A stretch of 44,356 nucleotides of DNA, taken from positions 1 through 44,356 of the IMG/VR virus record IMGVR_UViG_3300010430_000120. The stretch is one strand, 5' to 3'. Both the position numbers and the translations under genes were made by a program. Position 1 is the stretch's first letter. Each line of letters starts with the position of its first letter. Below the pieces are notes generated by a model. That model was not told the DNA's origin and made no database searches. It saw only the letters and a list, made by a program, of their open reading frames with translations. Positions 37,780 through 44,085 of the stretch are shown here, in pieces. Origin of the DNA: a virus.

Positions 37780-40143
37780 CTACTTTCTATAGCGGGCGTA
37801 CCGTTCGGCCTCTGCCGTGATCGGACACCCGTCTCCCCACGGGAGTGCCTCTGACATTACCTCTTCAAAGTCTTGACGGGACCCCTCGTCTCTGTGCACC
37901 TCCGCCACCAATTCATCGTGGACTGACATGATGACGCGGTAGGGCGTTCCCTCGTCTACCGTCCGGATGGTGGCGTCCGACATGAAGTCCCGGGCCACGG
38001 CCTGAGTGATGTTCTCCACCAGCTTCCCGCCGTATGTGCCGGTCCTGGCCCACTTGCCTCCGGTCACCACACTCATGTAGCGGAGACCGTCCTTGGTCTC
38101 ACCCCAGCTCGTCTTTGTCGGCTTTATGTGCGGGTCTCTGTAGCGCACCAGTCGGCCTGACGGCAGCTCGCAACACAGGAAGCCCCCCTTGACATACCAC
38201 TTGATCTTGCCGGCCACTTTGACTGGGCCGTCGATCGCGTCTTTGAACTCGGCCTTCTCCCAGGGCATGAGGCCGAAGTCGATCGGCTCACCGCTGAGAG
38301 CCCAGTCGTCTTCCGCCTCTTTCCTGGCGGCTCCCAGGATGGCCTCCCATTCGCGGACCGCGGCCATCGCGGCCTCTTCCTGGTCTTTCCACATCTGCTT
38401 GACCTCAGGATAGCGGGTCCGGTAGACGTCGACCGTATACTTCATGAGGGCCAGTTCGTGGAGAATATCCTTGGGCGTCTCGCGTGCGTCGGTCAGCTGG
38501 CGCCGGACCTTGCTCGCCTGTCGCCGCTTGCTAGCATCGCGCTTGGCGTCACCCGACGGCTTGGGGAACAGGTAGTCGTCGACCCATTCCACGTACTTCT
38601 CGAAGCGGTCCTTCAGGATGCCCTTGACCTGCTCGACGCCGAAGTGGATGTTGTACTTGCGGCAGGTGAGCAGGAACGTCAGGAAGCCCATGCCGTACCC
38701 GAGGCCCAGGATGGCCTGCTTGCCGAACTGGCGCTCTGCTGGGTGCTCCTTCTTCCGGACCTCATAGCCATAGATGCCCGTGGCCATGTCGCAGTAGATG
38801 TCCCCGCCAGACCGGAAGACGTCGAGCGCCGCCTCGGCGCCGGCTTCCCACAGTACGCATCTGGCCTCGATCGCGGAGTAGTCCGCCACGATCAGGTCAT
38901 GGTCTTCTTCGGGGATGATCGTGCCACGCAGGGCGCCGGAGAGGAACTCTATCGGGTCCCCGTACATGGCTTCGACCCAGCCGAGGTGGCCGTCCTTGAT
39001 GTCGATCGCGGCCGTGTCCATGTCCTTGACGTTTCCCCTCGGCAGGTTCTGGACCTGGATGCCTTTGCCTGTCCAGCGGCCGGTGCCTGCTCCGTGATAC
39101 ATGAGCAGGTCCCTGGCACGCCAATCGTCCGGATCCGTCTTGTCGATGATGGCTTGGTACTTGCGGGTCGAGGTGCGGTTCACCTGCTTGAGGATCTCGA
39201 CGACCCGTCGCGCCCTGCCACTCATCTCTTCCCGCTTGAGGTACCATTCGACGGTCTCCGCCTTGGTGTCGGGCAGGTCCAGGTCCTCGTTGTCGACCAG
39301 CCACTTCTTGACCTGGGCGCGCTTCGTCGCTGCCGAGATGCCTGTCATCTCCTCCAGCTCACGGTTCAAAGTCTTCTTGGCGTTTGCGGCCATCTCCAGG
39401 GCGGCGTGGGCGAGATCGAGGTCGAACCTCACTCCCCGCTCATTCATGTCCTGGTCGATCTGCCAGAGCCTCAGCTCCTGGGGAGGTAGGTCCGGAACTG
39501 CCTCGCTGAGCGCCTCCTCGGCCAGTACGTCGCGGTCACAGTATACCCAGTTGCGCCGGAGGTCGGCCTCTTCCTCATGCCATAGAGGGTCATTGGCCTC
39601 GACGAATTTGGTCTTGAACTTGCGATAGTCCCCAGAGAGGCCCTCTGCCTCCATCCAGGCCTGGATCTCCGCCTTGCGTGGTTGCCTGGGCTTGCACAGC
39701 TTGAGCATCAGCTTGCGGCCTTCCATATCCTTCTCGATCGGCAGGCCCATGGCCCGGACGGCGTTCTCGAGGTCTCGAGGCAGCGAACACATGCTCGCCT
39801 TCGCCGCCGAGCACCGCCACTGACGGGGAGGCATCTCGGGCCAGCCGTGTCGGGCCACCATGACGTTGAGCCAGATGACCCTCTCGAAGAATGCGTTGTG
39901 GGCTTCAACTAAGCCGCCTGCTTCGATCCAGTCGAATAGGTCTTGTGGGGGAGGGGCCTCTTCGATCCCGCAGTGTGGATGCGCCATGTTCCAGCGTCCG
40001 ACCTTTCCCTCAGGCCAGAACGGAAGCCGGTACGAGAGGCACATCGCCTGCGTCGTCGGGTGCTTGGAGTAGATCCACGAGCCGTGCTTCTTCAGGTCGC
40101 ATACGGACCTGGTCTCAAAGTCTATGGTGGCGCGTTCTTCCAT
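37780..40143 (-). CDS. DNA polymerase, family A, with 3'-5' exonuclease
   Basis: A 787-residue replicative polymerase. The N-terminal exonuclease has IDFETRS (Asp8, Glu10), EAHNAFFER near 80-88 and YCDRDV near 201. Polymerase motif A is VADYSAIEAR (Asp421), motif B ERQFGKQAILGLGYG (470-484) and motif C SVHDELVAEV (His742-Glu744). The start is the ATG at 40143, overlapping the TGA of the GapR gene; a TTG lies three bases earlier. Helicase, SSB and exonuclease genes nearby make a replication block. Confidence 0.9.
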   Translation of the reverse strand: MEERATIDFETRSVCDLKKHGSWIYSKHPTTQAMCLSYRLPFWPEGKVGRWNMAHPHCGIEEAPPPQDLFDWIEAGGLVEAHNAFFERVIWLNVMVARHGWPEMPPRQWRCSAAKASMCSLPRDLENAVRAMGLPIEKDMEGRKLMLKLCKPRQPRKAEIQAWMEAEGLSGDYRKFKTKFVEANDPLWHEEEADLRRNWVYCDRDVLAEEALSEAVPDLPPQELRLWQIDQDMNERGVRFDLDLAHAALEMAANAKKTLNRELEEMTGISAATKRAQVKKWLVDNEDLDLPDTKAETVEWYLKREEMSGRARRVVEILKQVNRTSTRKYQAIIDKTDPDDWRARDLLMYHGAGTGRWTGKGIQVQNLPRGNVKDMDTAAIDIKDGHLGWVEAMYGDPIEFLSGALRGTIIPEEDHDLIVADYSAIEARCVLWEAGAEAALDVFRSGGDIYCDMATGIYGYEVRKKEHPAERQFGKQAILGLGYGMGFLTFLLTCRKYNIHFGVEQVKGILKDRFEKYVEWVDDYLFPKPSGDAKRDASKRRQASKVRRQLTDARETPKDILHELALMKYTVDVYRTRYPEVKQMWKDQEEAAMAAVREWEAILGAARKEAEDDWALSGEPIDFGLMPWEKAEFKDAIDGPVKVAGKIKWYVKGGFLCCELPSGRLVRYRDPHIKPTKTSWGETKDGLRYMSVVTGGKWARTGTYGGKLVENITQAVARDFMSDATIRTVDEGTPYRVIMSVHDELVAEVHRDEGSRQDFEEVMSEALPWGDGCPITAEAERYARYRK

Positions 40144-40424
40144 CAATCAAGGAAGTCGTCGTCTTTGTCGTCTTGGGAGATACCCAGGAGGGCGCCTTCG
40201 TACAGGTCAAGCAGGGCGTCCTGCTCCTCGACTGCACTCTTGTCCGCCTTGCGTCGCTGGATTACCTTCTTAAGGGTTGGGACGTCGTAGCCGTTGGCTT
40301 TCGCCTCTGCGAAGACTTCCTTCTTGTCCCCATTGAGATCGTCGATCTCTGTCTGCAGACGCTCGACGCGCTCGACAAAGGACCTCAGTTGCCCTCGTGC
40401 GGCGTGGTTGGTACCGATGCTCAC
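40143..40424 (-). CDS. gapR: GapR-like nucleoid-associated protein (DUF2312)
   Basis: A 93-residue helical protein matching alphaproteobacterial GapR along its length: GQLRSFVERVERLQTEIDDL, KEVFAEAKANGYDVPTLKKV and ALLDLYEGAL. GapR binds over-twisted DNA ahead of forks and helps topoisomerases. The start is the GTG at 40424, after AGGAGAGAAGACA. Placed directly upstream of the polymerase gene (overlapping), it likely serves phage replication. It also points to an alphaproteobacterial host. Confidence 0.85.
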   Translation of the reverse strand: MSIGTNHAARGQLRSFVERVERLQTEIDDLNGDKKEVFAEAKANGYDVPTLKKVIQRRKADKSAVEEQDALLDLYEGALLGISQDDKDDDFLD

Positions 40425-40605
40425 TGTCTTCTCTCCTGTTTGTGTATACCCGAGGATATTGTCGCGGTTGCACATGGACTGGACGCTCGCATCTGTGCCT
40501 ATCTCGCACTTGAGGGTACTGTTCACGGGTCTGTCCCTGGGCCTCGACAGCGAATGTCAGGACCAGCAAGAAGATGATGCCATAGGCAAGTAAGAGCGTT
40601 TTCAT
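40270..40605 (-). CDS. Possible exported peptide, uncertain end
   Basis: The first 24 residues (MKTLLLAYGIIFLLVLTFAV) are a good signal peptide cut near EAQG-Q, preceded by a TGGAGGC ribosome binding site. After residue 28 this frame is Arg-rich and overlaps the GapR gene by 155 bases, so it is doubtful there. The adjacent frame (from about 40526) reads a more natural sequence (NSTLKCEIGTDASVQSMCNR) but then runs into GapR without a stop. A one-base error or loss near 40520 is possible. Only the N-terminus is well supported. Confidence 0.4.
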   Translation of the reverse strand: MKTLLLAYGIIFLLVLTFAVEAQGQTREQYPQVRDRHRCERPVHVQPRQYPRVYTNRREDSEHRYQPRRTRATEVLCRARRASADRDRRSQWGQEGSLRRGESQRLRRPNP

Positions 40606-40607
40606 GT

Positions 40608-41006
40608 CTAAGCCTCCAGGCTTGGCACCACGCCCCAGATATAGGCCACGTTGCCGAATTGATCCATCGCCAGCCAGAACTGGACGACCTCGCCGCCCGG
40701 TAGGATGGACTGGAATACCCTTTCTAGTAACACGACATGAACAGGGGGAACGCCCTCGAATAGGCGGGAGTCCAGGCAGGTGGCCTGGGGGTCAGTCATG
40801 ATGGCGATGTAGTCGGCGTCGCTGCCCATTGCCCCGGCCGCGGCAATCCGCTGGGCATCCTCTTCCCTGGCGCAGTAGGCGAATGAGATCATGGTGTCGC
40901 CGACCGAGGGCGGATCTTCAAGTAACTGGGCGCGGACTGGGGAGACGACCGCGAGCATCATGATGCCGATGGCCAGGATTAGGAGTGCGGTTAGGGTCTT
41001 GTTCAT
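40608..41006 (-). CDS. Exported protein
   Basis: A 132-residue protein with a signal peptide (LTALLILAIGIMMLAVVSPV, cleavage after VRA near residue 26). The mature part has two Cys that may form a disulphide (AYCAREED and ATCLDSR) and ends VAYIWGVVPSLEA. Start at 41006 (MNKTL) is preferred over the ATG four codons upstream, which lies next to the tmRNA end. Exported early phage proteins sometimes block superinfection; no specific function can be assigned. Confidence 0.6.
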   Translation of the reverse strand: MNKTLTALLILAIGIMMLAVVSPVRAQLLEDPPSVGDTMISFAYCAREEDAQRIAAAGAMGSDADYIAIMTDPQATCLDSRLFEGVPPVHVVLLERVFQSILPGGEVVQFWLAMDQFGNVAYIWGVVPSLEA

Positions 41007-41044
41007 TGGGCCTCGCATTGGAGGGCCTTTTCAAGGCGGACCCC

Positions 41045-41412
41045 CCTACGCCTGCCTGTACAAACATGGGGACTTTCTGTTGCCAGGTCGGTCCCCTGCA
41101 CCCCGTTCGGTTACGCCGCGATGGCGAATTCCGCAGACTGCTCGAAGTTGTCGTTTGCAGTTATGGTTGTTGACCTATCAGGCGGTCATCCCGTGCTCTC
41201 CATCTCGCCTACGCGCCAGTCGATCCTATTTCGCCCCCATCAACTACACACGGACACTCACAAGAGCAGGTTCAACGGCACCTACAGCCGCCGTCACGAC
41301 TGCGCCATGTGTAGATGGTGGAGGCGGCGGGTACTGCCCCCGCGTCCTGAACGTTTCAGTCTGATTTCATCAAACACGCTGACACCCTACGCTGCGAGTA
41401 GTCGTAGGGTAA
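41045..41412 (-). ncRNA. ssrA: Transfer-messenger RNA (tmRNA), circularly permuted two-piece type
   Basis: tmRNA rescues stalled ribosomes and tags the nascent protein. On the minus strand the acceptor part comes first: GGACGCGGGGGCAGTACCCG then CGCCGCCTCCACCA ending at 41316, with an encoded CCA. The coding part starts at 41238 with GGGGGCG, which pairs with CGCCTCC over 7 bp including the G-U third pair that marks alanine charging. GGATCGAC follows as in tmRNA D-loops, then a TGACC/GGTCA stem (41171-41188) as in pseudoknot 1, then the tag frame 41111-41158. The 77-base segment between the parts (41239-41315) is closed by CTACACA/TGTGTAG, expected to be removed. Outer ends are approximate; they may extend to a stem GGGGAC/GTCCCC near 41070-41098 and a hairpin 41384-41410. 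It fills the only long stretch without protein genes. Confidence 0.92.
41111..41158 (-). other. tmRNA tag reading frame, ANDNFEQSAEFAIAA
   Basis: Sixteen codons, GCA to TAA, giving ANDNFEQSAEFAIAA. The ANDN start is the hallmark of alphaproteobacterial tags, and an AA end is expected for ClpXP recognition. The resume codon GCA is preceded by CCATAACT, in the place of the conserved upstream bases of other tmRNAs. The two Gln/Ser positions and Ile before AA differ from the tag ANDNFAEEFAVAA that I recall for Caulobacter. Confidence 0.9.
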
Positions 41413-41419
41413 CCCAGTG

Positions 41420-41560
41420 TTAACGAAAGAGCGGCAACTCCATCATGTCCTTGAGGACGGCTCGCTCGGTTTGGCTGAGGGTGTTGTAGCCTGCTTTCAC
41501 CCGGGCTGTCCAGCCCTCGGAGCGTACGAGCTCGAGGAGGTCTGCTGTTCGCTTGGCCAT
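41420..41560 (-). CDS. Small protein upstream of tmRNA
   Basis: A 46-residue basic helical protein (MAKRTADLLELVRSEGWTAR, then LSQTERAVLKDMMELPLFR). AAGGAGACAGAC precedes the start. It ends eight bases before the tmRNA hairpin and is presumably co-transcribed with it, after the terminator at 41609-41642. No clear family; it could bind nucleic acid. Confidence 0.6.
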   Translation of the reverse strand: MAKRTADLLELVRSEGWTARVKAGYNTLSQTERAVLKDMMELPLFR

Positions 41561-41608
41561 GTCTGTCTCCTTATGTTGGCAGAGACATTATGCGGGGAGA
41601 ATGCTAAC

Positions 41609-41642
41609 AAAAAGCGAAGCCGGCGCTAGGGGGAGCGCCGGC
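41609..41642 (-). terminator. Intrinsic terminator after the SSB gene
   Basis: On the minus strand a 9-bp perfect stem (GCCGGCGCT with AGCGCCGGC), loop of 6, then TTCGCTTTTTG. It lies just after the ssDNA-binding protein gene and separates it from the tmRNA unit, which therefore needs its own promoter; none is obvious, though TAATGT at about 41587 could be a -10 box. Confidence 0.82.
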
Positions 41643-41671
41643 TTCTATCCCTGGACCTTGGGGGGAGGGGA

Positions 41672-42256
41672 TTAGTCCAGGAAGTCCTCGGTTGCGTCGT
41701 CGAGTTCCTCCTCAGGGAGGTCTTCGTCGAAGTCCTCGGCAGCGTCAGTGCGACTGTCCAGTCGCTCGCCGTCTCGGACCTTCTGCACGTTCATCAGGCC
41801 GAACGCGATGCCCTTCGACTTGTTGTCGTAGGAGTAGATCGTGACCGTGGCCCGGCAGTAACAGCCGGGATAGATCTCATCGTCGTTGCCTTCTTCCGGG
41901 CCGACTTTGTCTTTGTTGCGATCGATCACCCCTGGGCGCATCTTGGTGGACAGGGAACAGAACTTGGTCCCGTCGCCGTAGCCCTCCAGGTCGGCCTTCT
42001 CGGCCCCATCGCGCATGCCGAACTTGAAGTTCGCCGGCATCTCTTTGACCCCTTTCCGGAACCGACCGCGACACTCTTCGTCAGCGGCCTTCATGAGGGC
42101 CGACCAGAGCTTCTTCTCGCGATCGTTGAAGTCCGCAGGAGTGAAGACCGCCGAGCACCCGTATTTGGGTTCTCCGCCGTCGAACGACTGGGCTGTGAAC
42201 AGGTTGGGGAATGAGAGCCGGAATACCGGCGTTTGGTAACGTTTGACTTCAGCCAT
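41672..42256 (-). CDS. Single-stranded DNA-binding protein (DUF2815-like)
   Basis: A 194-residue protein. The beginning TPVFRLSFPNLFTAQSFDGG and EPKYGCSAVFTPADFN, later YPGCYCRATVTIYSYDNKSK, match the DUF2815 family, an OB-fold ssDNA-binding group comparable to T7 gp2.5. The C-terminus is acidic (EDFDEDLPEEELDDATEDFL), as in SSBs where it recruits partner proteins. AAAGGAAGATAGAG precedes the start. It likely coats single strands made by the helicase and polymerase encoded nearby. Confidence 0.82.
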   Translation of the reverse strand: MAEVKRYQTPVFRLSFPNLFTAQSFDGGEPKYGCSAVFTPADFNDREKKLWSALMKAADEECRGRFRKGVKEMPANFKFGMRDGAEKADLEGYGDGTKFCSLSTKMRPGVIDRNKDKVGPEEGNDDEIYPGCYCRATVTIYSYDNKSKGIAFGLMNVQKVRDGERLDSRTDAAEDFDEDLPEEELDDATEDFLD

Positions 42257-42302
42257 CTCTATCTTCCTTTCTTTGGTAGCAGGCTGTTATGTTTGTTCGG
42301 TC

Positions 42303-42407
42303 TTAGCCGAACATGCGGTTCCAGAGGTTCTGGACCCACATAGGTTGGGGCAGAAGGTTCCAGCCGATAATCAGGCCGATACCCATACCCAGTAGAAGTG
42401 AGAACAT
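42303..42407 (-). CDS. Tiny membrane protein
   Basis: A 34-residue peptide (MFSLLLGMGIGLIIGWNLLP onward) with one membrane segment, after the strong site AAAGGAGAGGAC. An in-frame ATG at 42470 would add 21 basic residues but has a poor ribosome binding site. Another frame over the same bases (42259-42441) is composition-poor and rejected. Role unknown. Confidence 0.55.
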   Translation of the reverse strand: MFSLLLGMGIGLIIGWNLLPQPMWVQNLWNRMFG

Positions 42408-42491
42408 TGTCCTCTCCTTTCTTCTTAGTTGTCGACGCCATTCAGGCTTGACTGAGTGACCCTGTCGCATAGAGCCTTGGTCGAGACACCC

Positions 42492-43004
42492 TTACTTCTT
42501 GAGCCGTTTTGGCTCAGTGGTACCGTCACCCAGGGTGAGACATTGGAGCGGCGCGCAGCTGAACAGGTCGAACCGGACCGCTGACCTGATGGCCTCGATC
42601 GGATCCGCGCCGTGGCCCATGGCTCCGAGCGCGAAGGCCGCGCCGGATCCGACCGCGGCGACGTCGTCCTCGATCTGCCACGCCTGAGCGTCCCAGAAGC
42701 CCTCATGCTCCTGCTCTGACCACTCGATGTCGATCTGCCACACTTCCTTGTTCGGGAGCACGAGCAGCCCCTCTAAGCTCATCTCGAGCTCCTTGAGCTC
42801 GAGCCTGGTCGGTAGGCTCTCGCTGTTCGTCACATTGTCCAGCATGACCATGAGAGCGCGAGCGTCACAGTCGCCGGCCGTGCCCAGGAGGGCGCCGCTG
42901 TTGAGGCGGAACACCTTCTGGCACATGGTGACATGCTTGTAGTGGAGGTCCGAGGCCCGACTGTCCGAGGCCATCACTCCGTCACGGTACGCTATGGTGG
43001 TCAT
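42492..43004 (-). CDS. HslV/proteasome-like Ntn-hydrolase
   Basis: A 170-residue protein with the form of HslV peptidases: MTTIAYRDGVMASDSRAS puts Thr2 in place as N-terminal nucleophile after Met removal; then LLGTAGD, and VAAVGSGAAFALGAMGHGAD as the GSG loop. The expected Lys may be Lys23 or Lys30. No HslU-like ATPase is seen. Phage versions of this family are known from annotation but their substrates are not. Possible role in head maturation or host protein control. Coupled by ATGA overlap to the exonuclease gene. Confidence 0.72.
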   Translation of the reverse strand: MTTIAYRDGVMASDSRASDLHYKHVTMCQKVFRLNSGALLGTAGDCDARALMVMLDNVTNSESLPTRLELKELEMSLEGLLVLPNKEVWQIDIEWSEQEHEGFWDAQAWQIEDDVAAVGSGAAFALGAMGHGADPIEAIRSAVRFDLFSCAPLQCLTLGDGTTEPKRLKK

Positions 43005-43552
43005 CTCATCATCCCCATCGCTATCTGGACCTGCATGGCCTGGGCGATCGCGTCGTCCTTGGCGTCGTGCTCGACGAAGCCGGTCCAATCGATCTCAGGC
43101 GGCTGACCGCCATTGGCCAGGAAGTAGAGGGTGCGGGTGTCTCTCGGTGCGCGGTAGGACCACGCCGGCTCCAGGCCGTTGCGGGCGAATGCCTCGTGTA
43201 GGAGGTTGACGTCGAAGGTCGGGCCGTGCGCCCAGACGCCGCCGACTGCCTCCCAGGTCAGGTTGTGGGTGAGCATGGGCCAACGAGCTAGCTCCTGAAG
43301 CGCCTCGGCCTCGGTCACGCCCTGGGACATGCCCTCAGCCAGTCGCTTGCGACCGTCAGGCGACTGTTGAAGCCACCACGCGATCGTATCGGTGTCAAAG
43401 TTGACCCGATCGTCGGGCCGAATGTATTGGTTGAAGGCCTTGCCGTTCAGGATTTTGCCCCCGTACACAGGCTCGAAGAGTACCGCCCCGATCTGGGCGA
43501 TGGCGGAGCCGGGCCGGGTGCCCAATGTCTCCAGGTCGATCATCACATGCAT
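43001..43552 (-). CDS. DnaQ-fold 3'-5' exonuclease (DexA/Rv2179c-like)
   Basis: A 183-residue DEDDh exonuclease. Motif I is MIDLETLGT (Asp6, Glu8), motif II is within VWAHGPTFDVNLL, motif III within HDAKDDAIAQA (His and Asp). TIAWWLQQSPDGRKR is a block typical of phage exonucleases of the DexA/DUF5051 type. AGGAGACAGACAG precedes the start. It probably trims DNA ends or RNA in replication. Confidence 0.82.
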   Translation of the reverse strand: MHVMIDLETLGTRPGSAIAQIGAVLFEPVYGGKILNGKAFNQYIRPDDRVNFDTDTIAWWLQQSPDGRKRLAEGMSQGVTEAEALQELARWPMLTHNLTWEAVGGVWAHGPTFDVNLLHEAFARNGLEPAWSYRAPRDTRTLYFLANGGQPPEIDWTGFVEHDAKDDAIAQAMQVQIAMGMMR

Positions 43553-43690
43553 CTGTCTGTCTCCTGTCTGGGTGCTACTCCGAGCACCATTGCTCTGACG
43601 CGGCCGGAGCCCCGTCTGATTATCCGCATGTCTTCCTCGTCACCGATCCAACGTACGAACTCCTCCACTGTTGCTTGGGGGAACCCCCAG
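43543..43690 (-). pseudogene. Possible out-of-frame C-terminal extension
   Basis: In the frame one step from the 77-residue gene, bases 43690 to 43543 read FPQATVEEFVRWIGDEEDMR and RIIRRGSGRVRAMVLGV, a more natural composition than the SNSGGVRTLDR end of the listed gene. The two frames meet at GGGGGTTCCCCC (about 43683-43694), a homopolymer context prone to slips. So the true protein may be about 110 residues. Confidence 0.35.
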
Positions 43691-43873
43691 AGCGCACAGC
43701 TCTCCTTGTATCTCTTCCACAGCAGTCTCAATGGCGTGGCGAACTCCGGGGCGATCAGCAACTCCGAGGTCACGAAGCTCCTGTATCCTCCCCATGTGGT
43801 CGATGTATCGTGCCGTGACTTCACCGATCCTGTCAGCCCTCTCTTTGAACCTGTCATGCCCTTGCTTTCCCAT
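43640..43873 (-). CDS. Small helical protein, end uncertain
   Basis: A 77-residue protein (RFKERADRIGEVTARYIDHM, then HAIETAVEEIQGELCALGV), helical and charged. GGAGGGACGT precedes the start. The last residues may be out of frame (see the neighbouring entry). No family recognised. Overlaps the DnaJ-zinc-type gene upstream by 20 bases. Confidence 0.55.
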   Translation of the reverse strand: MGKQGHDRFKERADRIGEVTARYIDHMGRIQELRDLGVADRPGVRHAIETAVEEIQGELCALGVPPSNSGGVRTLDR

Positions 43874-44084
43874 ACGTCCCTCCAGGTGGCGTCAACGGTT
43901 GGCCTTTTTTCCTGCGCGCTTCATTGCGCTTCCTAATCCTCTGAGCGTCCGTCCAGGTCACCTTGCCCGTGCCGTCGCAGTCCGGGCACTCGGCCCTCCA
44001 GGTCTGGTCAAAGCCGATCAGGCCGACGTCCGCAGTCCCCTTGCCATTGCAGGTGGGACAGTCCTGGTTCGCCGGCCAGTACAT
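43854..44084 (-). CDS. DnaJ-type zinc-finger protein
   Basis: A 76-residue protein with two CxxCxGxG units, CPTCNGKG and CPDCDGTG, separated by 17 residues, forming one DnaJ-like zinc site; a basic tail follows (RIRKRNEARRKKGQ). The start at 44084 follows CGGAGGCTGAC. Such small zinc proteins are frequent in phages; a chaperone or RNA-binding job is not shown. Confidence 0.65.
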   Translation of the reverse strand: MYWPANQDCPTCNGKGTADVGLIGFDQTWRAECPDCDGTGKVTWTDAQRIRKRNEARRKKGQPLTPPGGTYGKARA

Positions 44085-44085
44085 G

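Noticed and set aside
38458-39489. Open frame of 343 codons opposite the DNA polymerase
   Set aside because: Antisense to the polymerase, with no motif and shadow composition.
36434-40143. 2-aminoadenine (Z) genome pathway: HD hydrolase, MazG-like domain and family A polymerase
   Set aside because: No PurZ-like gene is in the window, the HD protein looks YfbR-like, and the MazG domain is fused to a kinase beside a cytosine-type TS enzyme. The set is better explained by cytosine modification, though genes outside the window could change this.
41384-41410. Inverted repeat ACCCTACG/CGTAGGGT as an operator or replication origin
   Set aside because: It is more simply the first helix of the tmRNA acceptor part; no iterons are present.
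40891-41423. Plus-strand frames across the tmRNA region (such as 41121-41423)
   Set aside because: They are antisense to the tmRNA, have poor composition and no ribosome binding site.
42259-42441. 60-codon minus frame
   Set aside because: The 34-residue membrane peptide in another frame has the strong ribosome binding site and natural composition.
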